64,000 nt of DNA. It comes from Streptomyces sp. NBC_00654. Its GTDB lineage: Bacteria; Actinomycetota; Actinomycetes; Streptomycetales; Streptomycetaceae. Shown here piece after piece: positions 57,013 to 64,000 of this stretch. Position 1 is the first letter of the stretch; the number at the start of each line of letters is the position of its first letter. Location of the stretch: NCBI RefSeq assembly GCF_026341775.1, contig NZ_JAPEOB010000001.1:3348001-3412000 (forward strand), written 5' to 3'. A program made the position numbers and the translations under genes. Under the pieces are notes generated by a model. It saw only the letters and a program-made list of their open reading frames with translations. It searched no databases and had not been told where the DNA came from.

Positions 57013-57594
57013 TCACCGCTGACCGGCGGCTTTGCCCTGTGCCGGACCCCGCACCTCGCAGTGGTCCTTGAAGCCCTGGCTGGTCAGACCGAGGGCGGCG
57101 TTGGTGCGCGCGCGCATGTTCTCGACGGAGATCATGGTCGTCAGCTCGACCAGCGCCGCCTCGCCCAGCGAGGTCCGCAGCCGGTCCACCAGTTCGTCGC
57201 CGACCTGTGGCGGGGTGGCCGTCATGGCCTCCGCGTACTCCATGACGTCACGTTCCAGCGGGCTGTAGAGCGTGCTCCCGCGCCATTCCGGTACGTCCCG
57301 CAGCTTGCGGGCGTCCATCCCCCGCTGCCGGTTGGTCCAGTAGCCGAAGTCCATGCACCAGCCGCACCCGACCGACGAGGCGGTCACCATGACGGCGAGT
57401 GCCTTGAGGTCCGGGTCCAGGGCCTTCCACCGGCCCACGGCCAGTTCGAAGCGCAGGCCGGCCCACAGCACCCGGGTGTGGTGGGCGGTGGCCCGCACGG
57501 GGTCGATGACCTTGCCGTACGTACGGTTCGAGTACCAGGACACGCAACGGTAGAGGACGCCGCGGGGCGGGTCGAGCGAGATACGAGCTGTCAT
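57013..57594 (-). CDS. Carboxymuconolactone decarboxylase/AhpD-like family protein
   Basis: 193-residue helical protein of the CMD family. The AhpD-type redox motif SVGCGWCMDFGYW (CxxC with following Asp) is at about 74-84, so a peroxidase or thiol-reductase activity is more likely than lactone decarboxylation. A second helix pair (LVELTTMISVENMRARTNAALG) completes the fold. ATG 57594 is the first start after a long non-coding stretch. It shares a strand with the ThDP operon, 95 bp apart, and is divergent from the MBL gene. It resembles proteins found beside ECF sigma-factor genes, but none adjoins here. Confidence 0.87.
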   Translation of the reverse strand: MTARISLDPPRGVLYRCVSWYSNRTYGKVIDPVRATAHHTRVLWAGLRFELAVGRWKALDPDLKALAVMVTASSVGCGWCMDFGYWTNRQRGMDARKLRDVPEWRGSTLYSPLERDVMEYAEAMTATPPQVGDELVDRLRTSLGEAALVELTTMISVENMRARTNAALGLTSQGFKDHCEVRGPAQGKAAGQR

Positions 57595-57745
57595 GACCGG
57601 TCTCCTGATGAGCTGCGGCGCGGGGCCTGCGCCCCGGGCGCCGGATACGGACGCTTCACCGAGGGGACGTACGGCGGCCCGCAGGATGTGACATCGGGCG
57701 GCGGACGGGCGGAATCCTGCGGTGGGTACGGACGTTGGAGTCGGC

Positions 57746-57859
57746 ATGACGGAATGCGAACCCGCGCGGGAGGCGCCGCCGCGACTCATCGGCGAACGGG
57801 ACGGCCGGGTGCTGCCGGCCCCGCCTGCCGGCCAGGTGTACGGGCGGCCGCGTGCCTGA
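57746..57859 (+). CDS. Possible 37-residue small protein
   Basis: ATG 57746 has GGAG 5 bp upstream and opens a 37-codon frame ending at 57859 with Streptomyces-like third-position G/C (about 31 of 37). The product is basic and Pro/Arg-rich (begins MTECEPAREAPP) without a recognisable domain. It lies in the otherwise empty 378-bp divergent region 57595-57972. It may be chance; no homologue is recalled. Confidence 0.3.
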   Translation: MTECEPAREAPPRLIGERDGRVLPAPPAGQVYGRPRA

Positions 57860-57972
57860 AGGACCACCGGCCGCTCACGGCACCGGGTGCGCTGCTCCGT
57901 TCACCGCTCTGCTCTCGCCCTGTCGTACAGCCCGACGATAATGAAACGACACCGACTCCCTCAGGAGATGCT

Positions 57973-59232
57973 GTGACCGGCGCCGACTACTTGCTTCCGT
58001 TCCGTACGAAACTGCGTTCGATGCGTACCGAGGCCTTCGGTGCCGATCCGGCCGGAGCCAGGATGGAGCGCATCCGCCGCTCGCCCAACTTCGCCGACGG
58101 AGTGTTCCAGAACCCGGTGGGGGCGCGGACCAGACCGTCCGGCTCCACGCTGGAGTTCGCCAAGATCTATTTCCACAAGGAGCAGCGGGCCCGCAGGGCG
58201 CCGGCCGGCACCGTGCCCGTGCACCCCACCACCCTCGCCGATCTGGCCGAACCGCCCGCCACGGGTCTGCGGCTCACCTGGATGGGCCACTCCAGCGTCC
58301 TCGCCGAGATCGACGGCCGACGGGTCCTGTTCGACCCGGTGTGGGGCGAGCGCTGTTCCCCGTTCGCCTTCGCCGGGCCCAAGCGCCTGCACCCGGTGCC
58401 GCTGCCGCTGGCGGCGCTCGGGCCGGTCCATGCCGTCGTGATCTCCCATGATCACTACGACCATCTCGATCTGCCCACGATCCGGGCCCTGGCGGGCACG
58501 GACACGGTCTTCGCCGTCCCGCTCGGTGTGGGGGCCCATCTGGAGCGGTGGGGGGTGCCCGCCGACCGGATGTACGAGCTCGACTGGAACGAGACCGCGA
58601 AGGTCTCCGGGATCAGCCTGACCGCCACCCCCGCACGCCACTTCTGCGGCCGCGGGCTGCGCAACCAGCAGCACACCCTGTGGGCGTCCTGGGCGGTCGC
58701 GGGACCCGAGCACCGGATCTACCACAGCGGCGACACCGGCTATTTCCAGGGCTTCGAGGACATCGGTGCCGAGCACGGCCCGTTCGACGCGACGATGATC
58801 CAGATCGGCGCGTACAGCGAGTACTGGCCTGATATCCATATGACACCCGCCGAGGGCATGCGCGCCCACCTGGACCTCCAGGGCGGCCGGCCCGACGGGG
58901 TGATGCTGCCGATCCACTGGGCCACGTTCAACCTCGCTCCGCACCCGTGGGCCGAGCCCGGCGAGGGCACCCTCGCCGCGGCCGACGACGCCGGCCAGCG
59001 GCTCGCCCTGCCCCGTCCGGGCGAGCCCTTCGAACCGGCGGGGCAGTACGTTCCCGTCGAGCCCTGGTGGCGTGCGGTGGCGCCGCAGCCGATCGAGTAC
59101 CGGCCCGCCGGGGCGGCGCGGACGGCACAGGACGTGCCCGGGATCGCGCCGGGCGAGTCCGGGACGGGGCACGGGGCGGCCCCTGCGGCCGAAGCGGATT
59201 CCGGGCGGGCGGAGGTCGCCCCGACGCCGTAA
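57973..59232 (+). CDS. MBL-fold metallo-hydrolase (NAPE-PLD/UlaG-like)
   Basis: 419-residue metallo-beta-lactamase-fold hydrolase. Metal ligands are visible in ISHDHYDHLD (HxHxDH), TPARHFCGRG, YHSGDTGYFQGF and LPIHWATF, the set found in NAPE-PLD and UlaG-like phosphodiesterases and lactonases. The N-terminal helix region (MERIRRSPNFADGVFQNP) is typical of the NAPE-PLD-like branch, whose members act on lipid phosphodiesters. The C-terminal 60 residues are a Gly/Ala-rich extension. GTG 57973 has AGGAG 5 bp upstream. There is no signal peptide. A -10-like GATAAT lies about 35 bp upstream. Confidence 0.9.
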   Translation: MTGADYLLPFRTKLRSMRTEAFGADPAGARMERIRRSPNFADGVFQNPVGARTRPSGSTLEFAKIYFHKEQRARRAPAGTVPVHPTTLADLAEPPATGLRLTWMGHSSVLAEIDGRRVLFDPVWGERCSPFAFAGPKRLHPVPLPLAALGPVHAVVISHDHYDHLDLPTIRALAGTDTVFAVPLGVGAHLERWGVPADRMYELDWNETAKVSGISLTATPARHFCGRGLRNQQHTLWASWAVAGPEHRIYHSGDTGYFQGFEDIGAEHGPFDATMIQIGAYSEYWPDIHMTPAEGMRAHLDLQGGRPDGVMLPIHWATFNLAPHPWAEPGEGTLAAADDAGQRLALPRPGEPFEPAGQYVPVEPWWRAVAPQPIEYRPAGAARTAQDVPGIAPGESGTGHGAAPAAEADSGRAEVAPTP

Positions 59233-59380
59233 CGGCCGGGGACGGACACAGGACGGCCGCAAGGTACGGGGCCGGCCGCCGGAAGGCACAGTTTTGAGCA
59301 GTCCGGAAAGGGCCGGCTGCGTACGCTCGGCTCTCGCGTGCCGGTGGTGACCGGTGGGCGGGAACCGAGGGGGCCGGAGA

Positions 59381-60748
59381 ATGAGCGACACACTGCCCGG
59401 AACGAGCCGTGCGGGAGTGGGGGATGCCGGGGACCGCATCGAGTTCGCGTCGCGCGACGAGATCACCGCGCTGCAACTCACCAGGCTCCGCGGCACCCTT
59501 GCTCACGTCTACTCCCGGGTTCCCCACTACAGGTCCGTCTTCGACGGAGTGGGCTTTCATCCCTCGGAGCTGCGCGAGCTGTCCGATCTGGCCCGGATCC
59601 CGTTCACGACCAAGGAGGACCTCCGGGCGAACTACCCCTTCGGCATGCTGGCGGTGCCGCGGCGGGACGTGGCCAGGCTCCACGCCTCCTCGGGCACGAC
59701 GGGGCTCCCCACCGTCATCGGGTACGACCGGGAGGACATCTCCATCTGGTCCGACGTCATGGCCCGTTGCCTGCGGGCGGGCGGGGTGAGACCCGGTGAC
59801 ACGGTGCATGTCGCCTGTGGGTACGGGCTGTTCACCGGTGGGCTGGGCGCCCACTACGGGGCGGAACGGCTGGGGTGCACGGTGGTTCCGGCCTCGGGCG
59901 GAATGACCGAGCGGCAGGTCCGGCTGATCGCGGACTTCAGACCGGACGCCGTCGTGGTGACGCCCTCCTATCTGCTGGTCCTCGCCGACGCGATGAAGGC
60001 CGGCGGGATGGATCCGGCGGCCTGCTCCCTCTCGTACGCCCTGCTCGGTGGGGAACCGTGGACCGAGGGCATGCGCACCGAGATGGAGCAGGCCCTCGGT
60101 CTGGAGGCGACCGACCTCTACGGCCTGTCGGAAGTGATGGGCCCCGGGGTCGCCTGTGAATGCGTCGAGGCCAAGGACGGCCTCGTGGTCTGGGAGGACC
60201 ACTTCTTCCCCGAGATCGTGGACCCGGTCGACGGAACCCCGCTGCCGGACGGGCAGTTCGGGGAACTGGTGCTGACGACCCTGAGCCGGCGGGCCATGCC
60301 GGTGGTCCGCTACCGCACCCGCGATCTGACCCGGCTGCTGCCCGGTACGTCACGGTCCATGCGGCGTCTCGAGAAGATCGCCGGACGCAGTGACGACATG
60401 ATCAGTGTGCGGGGAGTCAACGCCTTCCCCTCCCAGTTCGAGGAGCAGATCCTCCGGGTCCGCGGTCTGGCCGCGCACTACCGGTGCGAGGTGAGCAGGG
60501 TCGGACGGCTGGACGAGGTGACCCTGCGGGTCGAGGCGGCGGAAGGGCGGGCGGGCGACGGGGAGGCCGGGGACGGTGGGGCCCGGATGGCGGCCGAACT
60601 GCGCAGACGGGTCAAGGACGGGATCGGTATCTCGGTGGGCGTCGAGATCCTGGCGCCGGGGACCCTGGAGCGCTCGACGGGCAAGGCCGACCGGGTGCTG
60701 GACCACCGCGGGCACACCGGAGCCGTGGCCGGTCCGGCGGGCAGTTGA
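59381..60748 (+). CDS. Phenylacetate-CoA ligase family adenylate-forming enzyme (PaaK-like)
   Basis: 455-residue ANL-superfamily ligase activating a carboxylic acid as acyl-AMP and then acyl-CoA. Motifs are the P-loop ASSGTTGLPTVIGYD, YGLSEVMGPGVACEC, RYRTRDLTRLL and the hinge GRSDDMISVRGVNAFP, all PaaK-like. No phenylacetate epoxidase (paaABCE) genes adjoin; the neighbours are a TetR regulator, an SCP2 protein and an acyl-CoA dehydrogenase, so another aryl or alkyl acid may be the substrate. GGAGA lies tight against ATG 59381. A TTGAGCAG box (59294-59301) sits 80 bp upstream. Confidence 0.9.
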   Translation: MSDTLPGTSRAGVGDAGDRIEFASRDEITALQLTRLRGTLAHVYSRVPHYRSVFDGVGFHPSELRELSDLARIPFTTKEDLRANYPFGMLAVPRRDVARLHASSGTTGLPTVIGYDREDISIWSDVMARCLRAGGVRPGDTVHVACGYGLFTGGLGAHYGAERLGCTVVPASGGMTERQVRLIADFRPDAVVVTPSYLLVLADAMKAGGMDPAACSLSYALLGGEPWTEGMRTEMEQALGLEATDLYGLSEVMGPGVACECVEAKDGLVVWEDHFFPEIVDPVDGTPLPDGQFGELVLTTLSRRAMPVVRYRTRDLTRLLPGTSRSMRRLEKIAGRSDDMISVRGVNAFPSQFEEQILRVRGLAAHYRCEVSRVGRLDEVTLRVEAAEGRAGDGEAGDGGARMAAELRRRVKDGIGISVGVEILAPGTLERSTGKADRVLDHRGHTGAVAGPAGS

Positions 60749-60749
60749 C

Positions 60750-61376
60750 GTGCTGCCCGCCGCATCGGCGCGCGGCACGGGCGGCCGGTCCGCCCCGTAC
60801 ACCGTGGAAACGCTGCTCGCCGTCTCCGTCGAGGTGTTCAACGAACGGGGCTACGACGGGACGACGATGGACGATGTGGCCCGCGCGGCCGGAATCTCCA
60901 AGTCCTCCCTCTATCACCATGTGCGGGGCAAGGAAGAACTTCTCGAACGTGCGGTCCGGCGCGCCCTCGAAGAGCTCTTCCGGGTCTTCGACGACGCGGA
61001 GGCCCAGCGGGGCCCTGCCGTGCTGCGGCTGGAGTACGTCGCCCATCGGGTCGTCCGGATGCTGGTCGCCGAACTTCCGTATGTCACACTCCTGTTGAGA
61101 CTGCGGGGCAATACCGGCGCGGAGCGGGCGGCACTGGCCCGGCGCCGCGAGTTCGACCGCCGGGTCACGGGCCTGGTGGAACGGGCGGTGGCCGACGGGG
61201 ACCTGAGTGATGCCGTCGAACCCCGGCTCGCCACCCGACTGCTCTTCGGGATGATCAACTCGGTGGTGGACTGGTACCGCCCGCACATCGCCGCAGCCGG
61301 TCCGGCGGCCGTCACGGGGCGCGAACTCGCCGACGCCGTCGTGCGCCTGGCCTTCCAGGGCCTGCGCCACACCTGA
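60750..61376 (+). CDS. TetR/AcrR-family regulator of the PaaK/acyl-CoA dehydrogenase cluster
   Basis: 208-residue repressor. The HTH is TTMDDVARAAGISKSSLYHH (about 36-55) followed by VRGKEELLERAVRRAL. The C-terminal domain (LEYVAHRVVRMLVAELPYVTL) fits the TetR_C type common in PaaR- and FadR/KstR-like fatty-acid regulators. GTG 60750 comes one base after the ligase stop, so the two are co-transcribed. A perfect CCGACCAATTGGTCGG palindrome in the next promoter is the natural operator. An acyl-CoA made by the ligase would be a plausible ligand. Confidence 0.88.
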   Translation: MLPAASARGTGGRSAPYTVETLLAVSVEVFNERGYDGTTMDDVARAAGISKSSLYHHVRGKEELLERAVRRALEELFRVFDDAEAQRGPAVLRLEYVAHRVVRMLVAELPYVTLLLRLRGNTGAERAALARRREFDRRVTGLVERAVADGDLSDAVEPRLATRLLFGMINSVVDWYRPHIAAAGPAAVTGRELADAVVRLAFQGLRHT

Positions 61377-61409
61377 GCCCGGCGGTCCGCCCGTTCTCCC
61401 CCACCGTGA

Positions 61410-61449
61410 GCGCTGCCGTGCGGTCCTGAAAGGGCCCGTGCGGCAGCGC
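61410..61449 (+). terminator. Hairpin after the TetR gene
   Basis: GCGCTGCCG (61410-61418) and CGGCAGCGC (61441-61449) pair perfectly around a 22-base loop, 33 bp after the stop. Confidence 0.5.
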
Positions 61450-61543
61450 GCTTTCCGCTGCCCGGACATTCCCGGGACGGCCGGCCCATAGCCAGAATTG
61501 AGCATCAGGCGCGTGACGCAGGTCGCAGAAGACCTTGCCGATT

Positions 61544-61613
61544 CTGCTCAGATTTGAGCAGGGAAGCGGTTCCGCCGCATGGCACGGTTCGTACCGACCG
61601 ACCAATTGGTCGG
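61544..61613. promoter_or_regulatory. Operator region of the SCP2/acyl-CoA dehydrogenase transcript
   Basis: Two perfect inverted repeats precede the SCP2 gene: CTGCTCA and TGAGCAG around GATT (61544-61561), and the gapless palindrome CCGACCAATTGGTCGG (61598-61613), a typical TetR-family site. The palindrome ends 35 bp before the ATG. Confidence 0.75.
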
Positions 61614-61648
61614 CTCACGGAAATCCAACGCAGAAACGCGGGAGTGAG

Positions 61649-62041
61649 ATGTCGGTATTCGAGTCGGAGAAGGCGGCGGCCGAGGCGCTGGGGCGGCTGA
61701 TCACCGAACTGTGGGAGCAGGAGGGCGTCCGGGCCGGACTGCGCGACAGCGGACTCACCGTGCTGTTCCGGCACACGAAGCCCAACTGTCCGGTCTTCCT
61801 GTCGGCCGACGGGGTCGTGACCGGGGATGAGGCGCTCCGGCCCGCGAGCCACACGCTGAAGCTCACCAGCAGTACCGCGCACGCGCTGTGGCTCGGTGAG
61901 ATCCCGGTGGCGAGCGCGCTGACCGGAGGCAGGGTGACCATCTTCGGAAAGATGGCCGCGGTGCCGGACCTGATGAACATTTTCGGCCCGGCCTTCGAGC
62001 TGTACCCGAAGATCGCCGCAGACCTGAAGATCGCCGGCTGA
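61649..62041 (+). CDS. SCP2 sterol-carrier-domain protein
   Basis: 130-residue single-domain protein of the sterol carrier protein 2 fold, which binds acyl-CoAs, sterols or other lipids in a hydrophobic tunnel. Markers are LTVLFRHTKPNCPVFLSADG, LTSSTAHALWLGEIPVASAL and the closing GGRVTIFGKMAAVPDLMNIF segment. GGAG lies 5 bp before ATG 61649. No signal peptide. It directly precedes the acyl-CoA dehydrogenase gene and probably presents or stores its substrate. Confidence 0.85.
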   Translation: MSVFESEKAAAEALGRLITELWEQEGVRAGLRDSGLTVLFRHTKPNCPVFLSADGVVTGDEALRPASHTLKLTSSTAHALWLGEIPVASALTGGRVTIFGKMAAVPDLMNIFGPAFELYPKIAADLKIAG

Positions 62042-62104
62042 CCCCGCTGCCGCGATCCGCGCACATCCCCGGTGGCCTGCCTCAAATTCGAGAAGAGGAA
62101 AACT

Positions 62105-63322
62105 GTGACGACTTTTGCACCCTCGGCGGAACTGAACTTCGACGTACTGCCGGCGGAGGTCGAGAAGTACCGCGACACGATCCGTGAATTCGCCCAGAAC
62201 GTCATCCTTCCCCGTGCGATGACGAACGATCAGGCGGCGCACGACGAGATGGACTGGGACATGGTGCAGCAGGGCCATGACCTCGGTCTGATGCGTATGG
62301 GGATACCGACGCAGTTCGGCGGTCTCGGCCTGGGGGCGCTCGGGGCGTCCGTGGTCATGGAGGAACTGGCGGCGGCGGACCCGGGTGCCGCGCTGATCTT
62401 CGGTGGCAGCGGCCTGGCGCAGGCCCCGATCCTGTACTCCGGGGACCCGCACCTCCAGGCCCGGTACCTTCCGCTGTTCACCGGTGACAAGCCCGTCCTC
62501 GCGTGCAACGCGGTCACCGAGGAACTGGTCGGCATGGACCTGATCGTGCCGGACAACGCCATCCACGCCCGGTCCATGACCACGGCACGCCGGGAGGGCG
62601 ACCACTATGTCCTCAACGGCCGGAAGCGGTTCATCACCAACGCGCCCGTGGCCACGTTCGCCTCGGTGCCGGCGAACATGGAGGGCCACCCCGGCTCGAC
62701 CGGACTGACCTACTTCATCGTCGACCTGGACCAGCCCGGCGTCACCCGGGGCCCGGTGGCGGACAAGATGGGCTACCGCACCGCGCTGGGCGGCGAGCTC
62801 GTCTTCGACAACGCCGTCGTGCCCGCGGAGAACGTCATCGGCGGGGAACTCGGCGGCTGGAACCTCAACATCGCGCAGAGCAACATGTGCCGCGTCACCT
62901 GCGCGGCCATCGCCACCGGCATCGCCAGGCACGCACTGGAGAAGGCGATCACGTGGTGCGGCGAGCGCATCCAGGGCGGCAAGCCCCTCTACAAGCACCA
63001 GTTCACCGCGGGAAAGCTCGCGAGGATGACGGCGAGCGTCGACGCCGCACGGCTGCTGTACCTGCACGCCGCGAACAAGGCCGACAACCGGATGCCCGCC
63101 CCGGAGTACGAGCCCGCCGTGGCCAAACTGATCGCGGACCGTACGGCGATCGATGTCGCGGACGCCGCGGCCTCCCTGATCGGCGCACGCGGATTCGTCC
63201 GGGACCACGGCATGGAGAAGGTCCTGCGGGACGCCTACGGCCCCCGCATCTACGAGGGCACACCGGAGGCCCTGTCGATCCTGATCACCGAAGGCATCTA
63301 CCGCACCGAGGACGAGGACTGA
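62105..63322 (+). CDS. Acyl-CoA dehydrogenase family protein
   Basis: 405-residue flavoenzyme that oxidises acyl-CoA to enoyl-CoA. The N-terminal helical domain (ILPRAMTNDQAAHDEMDW), the FAD-binding middle domain (ACNAVTEELVGMDLI and GRKRFITNAPVATFA) and the C-terminal helical domain are intact. The catalytic glutamate is in the conserved YGPRIYEGTPEALSI segment near the C-terminus. GTG 62105 has AGAGGA upstream. Its stop overlaps the ATG of the next ORF by one base. Glutamate in the YEGT position and length match medium-chain-like enzymes. Confidence 0.92.
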   Translation: MTTFAPSAELNFDVLPAEVEKYRDTIREFAQNVILPRAMTNDQAAHDEMDWDMVQQGHDLGLMRMGIPTQFGGLGLGALGASVVMEELAAADPGAALIFGGSGLAQAPILYSGDPHLQARYLPLFTGDKPVLACNAVTEELVGMDLIVPDNAIHARSMTTARREGDHYVLNGRKRFITNAPVATFASVPANMEGHPGSTGLTYFIVDLDQPGVTRGPVADKMGYRTALGGELVFDNAVVPAENVIGGELGGWNLNIAQSNMCRVTCAAIATGIARHALEKAITWCGERIQGGKPLYKHQFTAGKLARMTASVDAARLLYLHAANKADNRMPAPEYEPAVAKLIADRTAIDVADAAASLIGARGFVRDHGMEKVLRDAYGPRIYEGTPEALSILITEGIYRTEDED

Positions 63323-64000
63323 TGGCCACCGCGGCCGTGGTGGCCGAGCCGCGGGCGCACCCGTCGGCGGTCCGGTTCGCCGAGGACATCGTCCGGCTGC
63401 ACCGCCGGCTGAGCTTCGCCGGGCTGCCGGACGCCGTCGGCGGGCAGCCGCTGTACCTCCGGGAGTCACGCGACGGCGATCTTCTGACCCTCGCGGTACG
63501 GGAGTCCCAGCTGCCCCGGCGGTACGTGCTGGGCATCCAGGGCTTCCGGCTCGCACAGTTCCTCGAAAGGGGCTGGGTCTGCCGCAGCCATCTGCACCGG
63601 CTGGCGGCCTTCCACGAGCCGCTGCGCCCGCCGCATCCCGTCGACGACGTCCATGTCGTCGCGCTGTCCCCGGCCACCGGGAAGATCCTCGGATACACCT
63701 TCCTGGCCGGGTCGCTGGACGCGGAGCCGCTGCCGCTGGACAGCCCGGCGCGTGCCCGGCTGTCGGTGGAGCGCGACCACGGCCTGGACCTGCTGGGCCG
63801 GGCGGCGGCCCCGGGCTGGACGACGCACCGGGTCTACGAGGCCAAACGCCAGCTGCGCGCCGCGGGGATGCCCCGGGGCGTGCTGGCCACCCGGATCCCC
63901 TGGCACGTCATGGCCGGCATGGGCCGCTCGCTGCTCGCGCTCGGCGGCCCGCGCGGCCGGGTCATGGTGGCGGGGGACGCGAAGGAAGGCGGTTCCTTCC
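63322..64000 (+). CDS. Unrecognised protein, 3' end beyond window
   Basis: Open from ATG 63322, sharing the A of the acyl-CoA dehydrogenase stop, to the window end (226 codons seen). The sequence opens with an Ala-rich head, then a mixed alpha/beta region (DVHVVALSPATGKILGYTFL) and a conserved-looking VYEAKRQLRAAGMPRGVLAT segment with RIPWHVMAGMGRSLLALGG. The middle resembles GNAT-like or autoinducer-synthase-like folds (V.E.KR.L), but this is a loose impression only. It is translationally coupled to the acyl-CoA dehydrogenase, so it likely acts on an acyl-CoA product. Confidence 0.7.
   Translation, partial: MATAAVVAEPRAHPSAVRFAEDIVRLHRRLSFAGLPDAVGGQPLYLRESRDGDLLTLAVRESQLPRRYVLGIQGFRLAQFLERGWVCRSHLHRLAAFHEPLRPPHPVDDVHVVALSPATGKILGYTFLAGSLDAEPLPLDSPARARLSVERDHGLDLLGRAAAPGWTTHRVYEAKRQLRAAGMPRGVLATRIPWHVMAGMGRSLLALGGPRGRVMVAGDAKEGGSF

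Noticed and set aside
56815..57972. In-frame extension upstream of the MBL-fold protein
   Set aside because: It runs antisense through the ThDP and CMD genes; GTG 57973 has a strong ribosome binding site and begins the family's N-terminus.
59381..60748. Phenylacetate catabolic operon
   Set aside because: Apart from the ligase no paa genes are present; the neighbours are lipid-type genes.

Overview
The window looks like a stretch of Streptomyces chromosome. Base composition is very high G+C with strong G/C at third codon positions, GTG starts are common, genes overlap by 4 bp (ATGA/GTGA), and the gene families are typical of the genus. From memory, the left half follows the order of the Streptomyces coelicolor SCO6745 - idi (SCO6750) - hopanoid cluster (SCO6759-SCO6771) region. 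No rRNA, tRNA, CRISPR array, insertion sequence or phage gene was seen, and no clear pseudogene.

Layout. 1-15.2 kb holds housekeeping and accessory genes: a BCCT transporter cut by the window edge, an ABC-F ATPase, the Tex RNA-binding protein, an SCO6745-family protein under a TetR-type palindrome, a GlxA-type regulator next to a DJ-1/PfpI protein, an enoyl-CoA hydratase, an HdeD-like membrane protein, an anti-sigma-like ATPase, type I isopentenyl-diphosphate isomerase, a methyltransferase-acetyltransferase fusion preceded by a tiny ORF, a CDF metal exporter and a GalE-like epimerase. 15.4-22.5 kb is a seven-gene set of five overlapping genes plus an ABC pair: a DUF5941/CDP-alcohol phosphotransferase fusion that appears to start at CTG, a nucleotidyltransferase, a glycerol-1-phosphate-dehydrogenase-like enzyme, a second CDP-alcohol phosphotransferase with an altered active-site motif, a GT2 glycosyltransferase, and a TagG/TagH-like exporter. 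It reads as a pathway for an undescribed surface glycerophosphoglycan or glycolipid.

22.9-33.7 kb is the hopanoid cluster: hpnC, hpnD, a 39-codon gene overlapping both neighbours, hpnE, a polyprenyl diphosphate synthase, shc, hpnG, hpnH, hpnO, then an XRE-cupin regulator with a paired operator and a small membrane protein. The ispG and dxs genes that I recall lying between hpnH and hpnO in S. coelicolor are absent; a hairpin and a short spacer are there instead.

33.7-39.3 kb contains a tyrosine phosphatase, a GH36 alpha-galactosidase, a c-di-AMP (ydaO) riboswitch controlling a LysM/M23 peptidase, and an SGNH hydrolase. 39.3-45.5 kb is the most interesting uncharacterised system: a compact six-gene operon of the STM4011-STM4015 families (two radical SAM proteins, an alkaline-phosphatase-superfamily hydrolase, an ATP-grasp-like protein and two leucine-rich-repeat paralogues), with a divergent pair encoding a 108-residue protein and a DUF6745 protein. 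The two LRR paralogues share a C-terminal RYxAVxE tail ending in glutamate, which suggests, as inference only, that they are substrates of the maturation enzymes.

47.3-64 kb contains a TetR regulator, an ECF sigma factor with a membrane partner, a minisatellite, a secreted beta-propeller-like protein, a secreted tripeptidyl-aminopeptidase-type hydrolase, an amino-acid dehydrogenase/ThDP-enzyme operon, a carboxymuconolactone decarboxylase-family protein, an MBL-fold hydrolase, and a lipid or acyl-CoA cluster that runs off the right edge (PaaK-like ligase, TetR, SCP2 protein, acyl-CoA dehydrogenase, unknown ORF) with a perfect palindrome and recurring TTGAGCA boxes in its promoters.
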